Positions 1-8,405 of a stretch of DNA of 50,129 nt are shown here, piece by piece. Both the position numbers and the translations under genes were made by a program. Location of the stretch: assembly GCA_903903945.1 (NCBI GenBank), contig CAIVAP010000147.1, forward strand, positions 1-50,129, given 5' to 3'. Positions within the stretch are counted from its first letter, which is position 1. Every line of letters begins with the position of its first letter. Source of the stretch: an uncultured bacterium (GTDB taxonomy: Bacteria; Zixibacteria; MSB-5A5; CAIYYT01). The notes below the pieces were generated by a model that was not told where the DNA came from, did no database searches, and saw only the letters and a program-made list of their open reading frames with translations.

Positions 1-798
1 ACTCTGGGACTGACACTTTTGCTTGCGGGATGCGCAGCCAGACAGGCGACGGTAAGCACGGGCGGCGCGCGCGTACAGTACGATCTTGCCATGAAAACTT
101 ATGAACGGCATCACTATGATGAAGCCATTCTCGAATTTCAGAAGGTCTTGTACAATTATCCCGGCCTTAGTTATGTCGATAGCGTCCAGTTTTGGTTCGC
201 TATGTCGTATCACGGTCGCGAAGATTATCATCTCGGGATTCCGGAATTTCGGCGGTTGATCACGAACTTCCCCAACAGCGAGCTGATTGATGACGCCGCC
301 TTTATGATCGGCAAGTCGTATTTCGACGCTGCGCCCAAGAATGTAGGACTCGACCAGACTGACACGGAAAACGCGATCAAAGAACTGACCGCGTATCTGG
401 AGGACTATCCCAACTCGGATCGTCGCCACGAGGGAGAGTTTCTGCTGTCGCAAGCTATCGAGAAGATAGTGGAGAAAGAGTTCCGAGCCGGCCGACAGTA
501 TTATCGGATGGGCAATCTGGTTTCCTCGCGCATCTATCTGGAAGATGTGATCAAAGAACATCCGGATGCCAAATGTATTCCGGAAGCGCTGTATCTTCTG
601 GCAAACATCGACGAGAAGCAAAAGCACTACAGCGATGCTCGCGACAAGCTCAATAATCTAATCAACACTTTCCCCCGGTCGGAGTTTTTCGCCAAGGCAG
701 GCAAGATGAAGGCAAAGATGGAAGAGAGAATTGCCGCCGGACCCGCAAGTGGCGTTGGTCAAGACTCCGTTAAAGTGACCCAGCAGAAAAGTGAGTGA
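1..798 (+). CDS. bamD: BamD-like outer-membrane assembly lipoprotein, 5' truncated
   Basis: The frame is open from the first base, so the gene begins outside the window. The visible start is the end of a lipoprotein signal peptide: a lipobox L-L-A-G-C with the Cys codon at 31-33. The rest is helical tetratricopeptide-like sequence with repeated YDEAILEFQKVL and FPNSELIDDAAFMIGKSYF patterns, as in BamD, the lipoprotein that helps the BAM complex insert beta-barrel proteins into the outer membrane. About 255 residues follow the Cys, a usual BamD length. The tail is Gln/Lys/Ser rich. Its last 8 bases overlap nadD, which suggests one operon. Another TPR lipoprotein of the YfiO/YbgF type is possible. 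Confidence 0.82.
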   Translation, partial: TLGLTLLLAGCAARQATVSTGGARVQYDLAMKTYERHHYDEAILEFQKVLYNYPGLSYVDSVQFWFAMSYHGREDYHLGIPEFRRLITNFPNSELIDDAAFMIGKSYFDAAPKNVGLDQTDTENAIKELTAYLEDYPNSDRRHEGEFLLSQAIEKIVEKEFRAGRQYYRMGNLVSSRIYLEDVIKEHPDAKCIPEALYLLANIDEKQKHYSDARDKLNNLINTFPRSEFFAKAGKMKAKMEERIAAGPASGVGQDSVKVTQQKSE

Positions 799-1372
799 AC
801 GTCTCGGAGTGCTTGGTGGGGCGTTCGACCCCATTCATCTCGGGCATCTGATTCTTGCCTCGGAAGCAAAGCGGCAACTAAACCTGCATCGGGTGCTGAT
901 CGTGCCAACATTCGCTTCGGCTCATCAGGAGAAAACCATACAGACGTCTTTCGAGCACCGCTGTGCCATGATCAAATTGGCGGTCGCGGACCAACCCGAC
1001 CTGGTGCTCTCCGACGTTGAGAGCCGGCTCACCGGAAAATCATTCACCGTCAACACCCTCGAACTGCTGAAGACTATCTATTGCGAGAGTGAAATCGATT
1101 TCATCATGGGCGCCGATAACCTCGATCAGTTTGACACTTGGCACGATCCGGACCGGATTCTCTCGATGGCAACTGTAGTGGTAGCGCATCGTCCGGGACA
1201 TCAACCGTTGCTGAAGGGACGAGCCGCGGTCATGAAGTTGATCGAGATGCCGTTGATTGACATCTCCGCGTCCGACATCCGCCGACGCGTACACGAAAAT
1301 CTGCCGATCCGATTTATGGTGCCACCAGCCGTGGAAGAATACATTTCGCGCTCGGCGTTGTACCGAAACTGA
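791..1372 (+). CDS. nadD: Nicotinate-nucleotide adenylyltransferase
   Basis: Cytosolic enzyme that adenylylates nicotinate mononucleotide to deamido-NAD in NAD biosynthesis. The nucleotidyltransferase signature GGAFDPIHLGHL lies at residues 9-20 with the HxGH motif, and the C-terminal ISASDIRRRV matches the (S/T)xxxIR motif that contacts ATP. IMGADNLDQFDTWHD is the typical NadD core. At 193 residues the length is normal. The GTG start at 791 is the start that keeps the GGAFDP motif close to the N-terminus; it overlaps the upstream gene by 8 bases, indicating translational coupling. polA begins 2 bases after its stop. Confidence 0.95.
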   Translation: MSERLGVLGGAFDPIHLGHLILASEAKRQLNLHRVLIVPTFASAHQEKTIQTSFEHRCAMIKLAVADQPDLVLSDVESRLTGKSFTVNTLELLKTIYCESEIDFIMGADNLDQFDTWHDPDRILSMATVVVAHRPGHQPLLKGRAAVMKLIEMPLIDISASDIRRRVHENLPIRFMVPPAVEEYISRSALYRN

Positions 1373-1374
1373 CA

Positions 1375-4068
1375 ATGTCTGATAAACGCTTGTTTCTGAT
1401 CGATGGTAGTGCGCTTGCGTACCGGTCATATTACGCTTTCGCGCAAAACCCCCTCAAAACCAAGCGGGGCGAACACACGTCCGTTGTCTATGGCTTTGCC
1501 ACCACGATACTGCGTATCCTCGCGAAAGAACAGCCATCGCATTTGGCAGTAGTTCTCGACAGCAAAGAACCGACTTTCCGTCATAAGATGTACGCGGATT
1601 ATAAAGCCAACCGTCCGTCAATGCCGGAGGAAATGGTGGAGCAGTTGCCAAGGCTGGATGAACTGCTCCGAGTGATGGATGTCGCAACCTTACGCAAACC
1701 CGGTTATGAAGCCGACGATCTTATCGCCACGGCAGCCGTCAAAGCCGAGCAAATGGGCTGGGATGTCGTCATAGTCACCGGCGACAAGGACCTGTTTCAA
1801 CTGGTGGATGAGAAAACCAGGGTACTGAATCTCAAGAAAGTCTCGGAAGCGGGGGAGTGGATTGACCGAGAAGCCGTCAAGGCCAAGATGGGCGTCTATC
1901 CGGAACAAATCGTCGACCTCATGGCGCTGACCGGCGACAGCACCGACAACGTTCCCGGCGTCACGGGTGTTGGCCCCAAGACGGCGCTGCAGTTGCTCGA
2001 GCAGTTCGGGTCGTTTGATGGCGTGTATGCCAATGTCGACAAGGTCGCCCGCGAGAAACTGCGGGAGATGCTAATCACGCACAAGGATCAGGCTTATCTG
2101 TCGCGCCAGTTGGTGACGCTGGAGACCCAAGCCAACTATGAAATGAGCCTCGACGGAATGTTGGCCCCAACGTTGAACACTTCGGCGCTTCGTCAGCTAT
2201 TCATGGAGTTTGAATTTGTCTCGCTTGCCAAATCTCTGGGACAAGCTACGGATACGCACTTTGATACAAAGCAGAACTACCGCACCATCGACACAGCCGC
2301 TGAACTGGGGAAGCTCGTTGAGAAGATCAAGGCAGTTAAACTGTTCGCCTTCGATACCGAGACCACGAGCTTGGATTCTCTGAGTTGTGGACTGGTCGGC
2401 ATTTCGATTGCCATCGCGGATGGTGAAGCTTATTACATTCCTCTGGGTCATGTTGATCTTGGGGCAAACAATCTTGATGCCGACACCTGCAGAAATCTGC
2501 TGAACCCGGTACTCGCCGATTCTGCGATTAAGAAGATCGCACAGAACTTCAAGTTTGATTATCAGGTTATGACCCGCCACGGATACATAATTTCGTCCTT
2601 CGATTATGACACGATGTTGGCATCATACGTGATAGACCCGGCTGGGCAGCACGGACTGGATGCTCTGGCGTTGAAACACTTCAACTATTCGATGCAGCCG
2701 ATCACCGCTCTGATCGGCTCCGGCAAAAAGCAGAAGTCGTTTGCCGAAGTGCCCGTTGACAAGGCCACGTTCTATTCCGCTGAAGATGCTGATTTTACCT
2801 ACCGCCTTTACCACAAGCTCGAACCGATGGTTAAGGACACCGGCGCAGAGAAGCTGCTACATGAAATCGAACTGCCGTTGGCGCGTGTACTGGCCAACAT
2901 GGAAGCTATTGGTGTGAAGATCGATGTGCCATTTCTGGAGAAAATGTCCAAAGAGATCACGACCGAACTCGACAAGATCGTGTTTGACATCTATGCACTT
3001 GCCGGTCAGGAGTTCAACATCAACTCCACCGCGCAACTCTCTGACGTGCTCTTCAATAAACTTGGGCTGAAGCCGATGCACAAGACAACGAAGAAAACCG
3101 GTTACTCAACCGACGTTACTGTGCTGATCGAGCTTGCCAAACAACACGATCTGCCGAAAAGAATGCTCGACTACCGTAAACTGCAAAAACTGAAGTCAAC
3201 TTACGTGGATGCACTTCCCAAGTTGGTTAAACCCCGCACCGGACGCGTGCATACATCGTATAATCAGGCGGTGGCTACCACGGGCAGATTGTCCTCGACA
3301 GATCCCAATCTGCAGAATATACCGATCCGTACCGAGGAGGGCAGCCAGATTCGCAAGGCGTTTATCCCAACAGACGAACACTACAAATTGTTGACCGCCG
3401 ACTACTCGCAAATTGAACTGCGCATTCTGGCACACTTTGCCGAGGAACAACCGCTGATCGAATCCTTCCGCAACGGCGAGGACATTCACAAGCGCACGGC
3501 GTCAGAGGTTTTCGGTGTCGACTTGACTGCCGTCACACCCGAAATGCGCCGCGTCGCCAAGACCGCAAATTTTGCCGTGATTTACGGTGTGACCGCCTTT
3601 GGTCTGTCACAGCAGTCGGAAATGACAGTGACTGAGGCCAGAGAGTTTATTGACGTCTATTTCAAACGCTACCCCATGATTCGCGCCTTTATCGATGACA
3701 CTATTGCAAAGGCGCGTCAACAGGGTTATGTTACAACACTGTTCGGTCGCCGTCGCTATTTACCGGAGATTGACTCGAAGAACGCGGCGCTACGCCAATT
3801 CGCCGAACGAACTGCCGTCAATACCGTGATTCAGGGAACGGCCGCCGACATGATCAAAATTGCAATGATCGAGATCGACCGTCTCATGCAAGGGAAAAAG
3901 TCACAGATGATCCTGCAGGTGCATGACGAACTCGTATTCGATACACATCTGTCAGAGATAGCAGACATGAAGCAGCTTGTGCGTGACACGATGGAAGGGT
4001 GTGTCAGCCTCACCGTACCGATCACGGTTGACATGGGCATGGGGGATAACTGGTTGGAGAGTAAATAG
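1375..4068 (+). CDS. polA: DNA polymerase I
   Basis: Full-length family A polymerase of 897 residues for Okazaki fragment processing and repair. Domains in order: 5'-3' exonuclease/FEN (about 1-290, with EADDLIAT and TGDKDLFQLV), 3'-5' proofreading exonuclease (about 310-490) and polymerase (about 520-897). The proofreading residues are all present: DTE near residue 327, the NxxxD motif in NFKFDYQ, and YxxxD in YSAEDAD, so this is likely a proofreading enzyme. Polymerase motif A DYSQIELRI is near residue 676, motif B RRVAKTANFAVIYG follows, and motif C VHDE is near 849. ATG at 1375 is 2 bases after the nadD stop. Confidence 0.98.
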   Translation: MSDKRLFLIDGSALAYRSYYAFAQNPLKTKRGEHTSVVYGFATTILRILAKEQPSHLAVVLDSKEPTFRHKMYADYKANRPSMPEEMVEQLPRLDELLRVMDVATLRKPGYEADDLIATAAVKAEQMGWDVVIVTGDKDLFQLVDEKTRVLNLKKVSEAGEWIDREAVKAKMGVYPEQIVDLMALTGDSTDNVPGVTGVGPKTALQLLEQFGSFDGVYANVDKVAREKLREMLITHKDQAYLSRQLVTLETQANYEMSLDGMLAPTLNTSALRQLFMEFEFVSLAKSLGQATDTHFDTKQNYRTIDTAAELGKLVEKIKAVKLFAFDTETTSLDSLSCGLVGISIAIADGEAYYIPLGHVDLGANNLDADTCRNLLNPVLADSAIKKIAQNFKFDYQVMTRHGYIISSFDYDTMLASYVIDPAGQHGLDALALKHFNYSMQPITALIGSGKKQKSFAEVPVDKATFYSAEDADFTYRLYHKLEPMVKDTGAEKLLHEIELPLARVLANMEAIGVKIDVPFLEKMSKEITTELDKIVFDIYALAGQEFNINSTAQLSDVLFNKLGLKPMHKTTKKTGYSTDVTVLIELAKQHDLPKRMLDYRKLQKLKSTYVDALPKLVKPRTGRVHTSYNQAVATTGRLSSTDPNLQNIPIRTEEGSQIRKAFIPTDEHYKLLTADYSQIELRILAHFAEEQPLIESFRNGEDIHKRTASEVFGVDLTAVTPEMRRVAKTANFAVIYGVTAFGLSQQSEMTVTEAREFIDVYFKRYPMIRAFIDDTIAKARQQGYVTTLFGRRRYLPEIDSKNAALRQFAERTAVNTVIQGTAADMIKIAMIEIDRLMQGKKSQMILQVHDELVFDTHLSEIADMKQLVRDTMEGCVSLTVPITVDMGMGDNWLESK

Positions 4069-4074
4069 TCGACA

Positions 4075-5319
4075 ATGTCGCGAAAAGGCAAACGCAGACA
4101 ACAGGCAAAAGCCAAACGTCCGGCTCGGCCGAAACCGACTTTCGGGCGTTACTATCGGCACTACAGAGATACCTTTCACAAAATCTTCCGTTGGGCCGGC
4201 ATCGCCGCCGGCGCCATCGCCCTTGTTATCATTGCGGTCGTGATCGTCAAGAAGCTTGGTGTCTCACTCACCAAAGCTGACTATTTACGTGAGGCCAGGA
4301 AGAATTTCGTGCTCGGCTATCCCGACCGAGCCGTGCTAAGCTACCATCAGGCGGAGAATGCTGATCAGGCCGACACGAAAATCAAGGACGAGACCGCAAT
4401 GGCCAGAGCCTGGGCAGACATGATGCAAGGCGGACAAACTGACCATGCGCTTAACGCCACTTCGCAAGTGCTCGCGACCGACTCGACATCGACGGTGGCG
4501 CATGTCGGACTAGCTCAGCTCTATAGTCGCTTTGGTAACCTCAAGCAGGCGATGCCGCAGGCCAATTCAGCTTTGAAATTCGCCGTCGCTGCAAACGATA
4601 CTCCTTCCGCACTAGCAGCGTCACTGGTGCTGGAATCATGCTATCGACAGACCGACCTGATCGATTCGGCGGCGATCTACGCCGAGCAGTCCGTCGATTT
4701 TGGCAATGCCGTTGGTGATCTGACCAGTCTTCTGTTTGCCGAATACGGCGCCGGACTCAGTACTCTGCGGCAGGGCAAACTCGAGAAGGGGAAGCTCTTT
4801 TTCGAGGACATCCTGGCCAAAGCGGCGACAGGGGGTAGCCTATACGAGAACATGGGCAAAGTGGGCTTGGCGGACTATTTCCACCGTTCCGGCAACTATG
4901 ACTCCGCGAGTTTTTACGCCGTCACGGTGGTCAATGCACTTGCCAACTCTGGAGTCAGTGAAGTCTCCGCTCTCGCATCCCAGATACTCGGACGCGCCTT
5001 GCGCGATAAAGGTGACTTGCCAAATGCGATTTCCCGACTTAACAGTTCACTGGCTGGCTGGCAGCCATTGCGGCGTCAGGGCGATCTCGTTGACAACCTA
5101 AACGATCTGGCAAGAGCATATTCCCTCCAAAAGGATTACTTTAACGCTCGCAAGTATTACCTTGTCGCAGCGACGCTTGCAGGGAAATACGGATTCAACA
5201 AGAAGAACCTTTACGGTGCCGACATGAATATGCGCTTCCTCAGATTGCTCTCGCAAAGTGAGTACTTGCGAGCCGGAACTGAAGGTACCGCGCTCGTTCA
5301 ACAGTACTCGATCTGGTAG
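4075..5319 (+). CDS. Membrane-anchored TPR protein
   Basis: A 414-residue protein with a very basic N-terminus (about 35 residues rich in Lys/Arg), one hydrophobic segment at about residues 41-62 (GIAAGAIALVIIAVVIV) and then helical repeats typical of tetratricopeptides (for example LAQLYSRFGNLKQAMPQANSALK and ALRDKGDLPNAISRLN). The positive-inside rule puts the TPR part outside the cytoplasm, anchored in the inner membrane. It starts 6 bases after polA and is 15 bases ahead of coaE, so it belongs to the same transcription unit. TPRs mediate protein-protein contacts; no partner can be named from the sequence. Confidence 0.8.
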   Translation: MSRKGKRRQQAKAKRPARPKPTFGRYYRHYRDTFHKIFRWAGIAAGAIALVIIAVVIVKKLGVSLTKADYLREARKNFVLGYPDRAVLSYHQAENADQADTKIKDETAMARAWADMMQGGQTDHALNATSQVLATDSTSTVAHVGLAQLYSRFGNLKQAMPQANSALKFAVAANDTPSALAASLVLESCYRQTDLIDSAAIYAEQSVDFGNAVGDLTSLLFAEYGAGLSTLRQGKLEKGKLFFEDILAKAATGGSLYENMGKVGLADYFHRSGNYDSASFYAVTVVNALANSGVSEVSALASQILGRALRDKGDLPNAISRLNSSLAGWQPLRRQGDLVDNLNDLARAYSLQKDYFNARKYYLVAATLAGKYGFNKKNLYGADMNMRFLRLLSQSEYLRAGTEGTALVQQYSIW

Positions 5320-5334
5320 GAGCACGCCCCGACG

Positions 5335-5934
5335 ATGATCACAATTGGTATCACCGGGCAGATTGGTTGTGGCAAGAGTGTTGTCGCCGACCAATTTGCG
5401 CGTCTGGGCGCGGTTGTGGTGTCAGGGGACAGACTTGGGCATGAAGTCGTCGACAAGCATCCGAAACTTCTCAAAGCGCTGGTTACGAAATTCGGTTCGC
5501 AGATTCTCACAAAGACGGGACATCTTAATCGGTCTAAACTTGGAGAGATCGCTTTTGCGGATGATTCGAAGACGAAGTCCCTAAATAAGATCGTGCATCC
5601 GTGGTTGCTTAGACAGATGCGAACTGAAATAGCACAGGCGCGCAAATCTAAGAAGTCGAAAGTACTTGTTGTTGATGCCGCGCTGATTTATAATTGGCGA
5701 TTGGAGCAGGAATTGGATTACATCGTTGTTGTGGAGAGCACCTATAAGAATCAGAGCGCACGCCTGAAGACCGGGGGACTGACGGATGGGGAGATTCGTA
5801 ATCGTATCCGCAGGCAAATTCCCAAATACATCCAGCGTCGCCGCGCCAATTTTGTGCTCACTAACAACGGCGCCAAAAAGGAATTGATTGCTCGTGCAGC
5901 GCGACTGTACGGGCGCATCTTGAAACTGGCATAA
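5335..5934 (+). CDS. coaE: Dephospho-CoA kinase
   Basis: Last step of coenzyme A synthesis: ATP-dependent 3'-phosphorylation of dephospho-CoA in the cytosol. The P-loop GITGQIGCGKSVVA is at residues 4-17, followed by DRLGHEVV and the VHPWLL and VVDAALIYNW motifs of the CoaE fold; RRQIPKYIQRRRANFVLTN near the C-terminus is also typical. At 199 residues it is full length. A TAGGAG sequence lies upstream of the ATG at 5335. It closes the nadD-polA-TPR-coaE cluster; the next gene starts 73 bases on and has its own strong ribosome site. Confidence 0.94.
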   Translation: MITIGITGQIGCGKSVVADQFARLGAVVVSGDRLGHEVVDKHPKLLKALVTKFGSQILTKTGHLNRSKLGEIAFADDSKTKSLNKIVHPWLLRQMRTEIAQARKSKKSKVLVVDAALIYNWRLEQELDYIVVVESTYKNQSARLKTGGLTDGEIRNRIRRQIPKYIQRRRANFVLTNNGAKKELIARAARLYGRILKLA

Positions 5935-6007
5935 TCGGTTTGACAACCCACGTATTCATCTCTGTGACTTTGTCCGTTTACCTGTCAGAGGGGAACAGGA
6001 GGAGTTT

Positions 6008-6871
6008 TTGAATCCCTTTAACTACTCGGCTGAACAACTTCAGGCTGCGGCTCTGGATGTTCGCCGCGACATCATCACCATGCTGGTGGAAGCCAAATCC
6101 GGCCACACCGGCGGACCGCTGTCTTGCACTGATTTCGCGACGGCGCTCTCCTTTCGCTATCTCAACCACAAGCCAAGCGAGCCCCACTGGGCTGACCGCG
6201 ACTTCGTTTTCTACTCGATTGGTCATGTGACGCCCGTCAACTACTCTTTGCTAGCTGAATGCGGCTATTTTCCTCTGAAAGATCTGATGACTTTCCGCAA
6301 GTTGAACAGTCGTCTGCAGGGGCACCCGCACCGTCTGGATACACCCGGGATCGAGATATCATCGGGTTCACTGGGACAGGGTTTATCGATCGCCTGCGGC
6401 GTGGCCAAAGGTTCCAAGATCGACAAGCATCCCCGGCGCGTTTTCTGTATCATGGGAGATGGCGAGTTGCAGGAAGGTTCCTGCTGGGAAGCGGTCATGT
6501 TTGCCGGCCACTATCATCTTGACAATCTGGGCGTGATCGTCGACTACAACAAGCGGCAGATCGACGGCGAAGTTCCCAAGATCATGGATATCGCACCGCT
6601 TGCTGACAAATGGCATGCGTTCAACTGGCATGTGCTCGAAATCGACGGGCATGATATGCAGCAGATACTGGCTGCCTATGACGAAATGCTACACCACCAG
6701 GGGAGTCCGACAGTTATCATCGCCCACACGACAATGGGCAGAGGCGTGTCGTTTATGGAAGGCAAATCCGAGTGGCACGGCAAACCGCCAACAATGGAAC
6801 AAGGGGAGCAAGCGCTGCGGGAACTCGGTACGACGTACGATGAATGGTCATCAAGATTGCTGGCAGGGTAG
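6008..6871 (+). CDS. Transketolase, N-terminal (TPP-binding) subunit
   Basis: A 287-residue protein covering the first half of transketolase. It has SGHTGGPLSCTDFATAL, the HGHxxP-like loop LQGHPHRLDTPG, SLGQGLSIACG and the thiamine-diphosphate motif GDGELQEGSCWEA...N (GDG-x(~27)-N). Split transketolases made of two adjacent genes are common in many bacteria and archaea and form the same enzyme of the non-oxidative pentose phosphate pathway. The start is TTG at 6008 behind a strong Shine-Dalgarno sequence AGGAGGAG at 5997-6004, which decides this start although the spacing is short. The C-terminal half follows after 6 bases. Confidence 0.95.
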   Translation: MNPFNYSAEQLQAAALDVRRDIITMLVEAKSGHTGGPLSCTDFATALSFRYLNHKPSEPHWADRDFVFYSIGHVTPVNYSLLAECGYFPLKDLMTFRKLNSRLQGHPHRLDTPGIEISSGSLGQGLSIACGVAKGSKIDKHPRRVFCIMGDGELQEGSCWEAVMFAGHYHLDNLGVIVDYNKRQIDGEVPKIMDIAPLADKWHAFNWHVLEIDGHDMQQILAAYDEMLHHQGSPTVIIAHTTMGRGVSFMEGKSEWHGKPPTMEQGEQALRELGTTYDEWSSRLLAG

Positions 6872-6877
6872 GAGACG

Positions 6878-7837
6878 ATGCTAAAAGAACTGACGAGACT
6901 TGAAATGAAAAAAACCCGCGAAGGGTTTGGCCACGCGCTGGTTGATCTCGGCGAAAAGGACGAACGGATTGTCGTACTGGCTGCTGATGTCACTGACTCG
7001 GTCAATGCCGGTTTTTTTGCGCGTCGTTTTCCAGAGCGATTTGTGCAAGTGGGAATCGCCGAACAAAACATGGCCACCGTAGCCACCGGGCTGTCACTGG
7101 TCGGAAAGATTCCTTTTTATTCGACCTATGGCGCTTTTTCCACCTGCCGCTGTATGGACCAGATTCGCATCTCGATTTGTTACTCCAACGCCAATGTCAA
7201 AATCTGCGGCGCGCACGGCGGTATCTCCGTTGGCCCCGACGGCGCCACTCATCAGGCGCTGGAGGAAATTGCCATGATGCGCTCGTTGCCGAATATGAAA
7301 GTGATAGTTCCCTGTGATTACTGGCAAAGCAAGCGCGCCACGATGGCGGCGGCTTACATCGACGGCCCCGTTTTCCTCCGTTTTGGTCGCGAAGCCGTAC
7401 CAACACTGACCGACGAATCCACGCCGTTCGACTTCGGCAAGGGAGTTGTCCTTCGCGATGGCGGTGATGTCGCTATTATCGCCTGCGGTGTGATGGTCTA
7501 TGAAGCGCTGGTGGCTGCCGAAGTCTTGGGAAAGCAAGGCATCGACTGCCGCGTAATCAATTTGCATACGATCAAGCCGATTGACCGTGACCTCATTATT
7601 CGCGCTGCCCGTGAGTGCGGCGCTATCGTGACCGCAGAAGAACATCAGGTCTATGGTGGCATGGGGAGCGCGGTGGCCGAAGTGCTGGTCAGCCACGTGC
7701 CCGTGCCGCAGGAATTCGTCGCGGTCATGGATCGTTTCGGTCAATCCGGCCAACCCGACGAACTGTTGCGAGCCTTCGGATTGAAGTCGGAAGATATTGT
7801 CGCTGCCGCAAAGCGGGTGCTGAAGCGGAAGAAATGA
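6878..7837 (+). CDS. Transketolase, C-terminal (pyrimidine-binding) subunit
   Basis: A 319-residue partner of the preceding subunit. It contains the transketolase pyrimidine-binding domain (GFGHALVDLGEKDERIVVLAADV..., VQVGIAEQNMATVATGLSLVG with the catalytic Glu in IAEQNM) and the C-terminal transketolase domain (VINLHTIKPID, TAEEHQVYGGMGSAVAEVL). A similar arrangement is found in DXP synthase, but the separate N-half with GDGELQEG and the pairing with this gene fit split transketolase. ATG 6878 lies 6 bases after the first subunit, with GGAGA as the ribosome site, so the two are co-translated. Confidence 0.95.
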   Translation: MLKELTRLEMKKTREGFGHALVDLGEKDERIVVLAADVTDSVNAGFFARRFPERFVQVGIAEQNMATVATGLSLVGKIPFYSTYGAFSTCRCMDQIRISICYSNANVKICGAHGGISVGPDGATHQALEEIAMMRSLPNMKVIVPCDYWQSKRATMAAAYIDGPVFLRFGREAVPTLTDESTPFDFGKGVVLRDGGDVAIIACGVMVYEALVAAEVLGKQGIDCRVINLHTIKPIDRDLIIRAARECGAIVTAEEHQVYGGMGSAVAEVLVSHVPVPQEFVAVMDRFGQSGQPDELLRAFGLKSEDIVAAAKRVLKRKK

Positions 7838-7894
7838 CCTCAGACCAGACGGAGCAGGAAACAGATCCACACCCTGGCGGGTGGGGCACCCGGG

Positions 7895-7945
7895 TACTTG
7901 ATTGCCTTCATTTTCTCTGGTGGGTCTGCGCCGTGTGCACCGTTG
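7895..7945 (+). pseudogene. Remnant of a dockerin-repeat C-terminus
   Basis: In the frame beginning TTG at 7898 the sequence reads L-I-A-F-I-F-S-G-G-S-A-P-C-A-P. This matches the end of the dockerin pair of the SBBP protein at 15197-16909 (YLIAYIFSGGPAPC) almost residue for residue. No surrounding open frame continues it: the upstream part is out of frame and the downstream part has no recognisable domain. It is therefore probably the decayed 3' end of an exoprotein gene. The stretch 7838-8327 between the transketolase and the next promoter holds nothing else I can recognise; ORFs across it look like chance frames. Confidence 0.5.
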
Positions 7946-8327
7946 CGGTATCTTCGCAACGCGAATTGCTCTGGATGGCTCAACCTTTTTGGGACGTGTT
8001 ACACCTGTTGTCTGCAAACTCAGCAATCATCCCATGCCATAAAGCCCCCTACCTGTCATTGTGTCAAAATTGTGTCACGGGTTTTGTCCGATCAGGGAAG
8101 ACACGGGATACTGCTGTTTGCCGTCAGCTATGTTCGCCATCATCTCAATCGGGGCATGAAAGAGACGTTCAGGACTCGGACCCTGCTCAACAACGGGGTC
8201 TGAACCTCCGATTTCTTGGGAAGCACTACCGAAAAGTGATTGCCACCGCTCAAGCCGAACCTTAGATTTCAGCACCACGAGTCCAGATTGATTTGAAGAC
8301 GTATATTGGTGAAACACTATTTTTTTG

Positions 8328-8356
8328 TTGACACTTAGCCAAACTCTTGTTATAGT
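8328..8356 (+). promoter_or_regulatory. Near-consensus sigma-70 type promoter
   Basis: TTGACA at 8328-8333 and TATAGT at 8351-8356 are separated by exactly 17 bases, a near-perfect housekeeping promoter. Transcription would start near 8363 and give a leader of about 43 bases to the ATG at 8406. It drives the unknown membrane protein that follows. Confidence 0.7.
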
Positions 8357-8405
8357 TAGTTGTCTTGAAACAGTTTCGACACGAAACTTGGGAGGGTTGA
8401 CTATA

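Noticed and set aside
7615..8265. Long plus-strand frame over the transketolase end and the gap
   Set aside because: Out of frame with transketolase and with unusual Arg/Gly-rich composition; a chance frame across the dockerin remnant.
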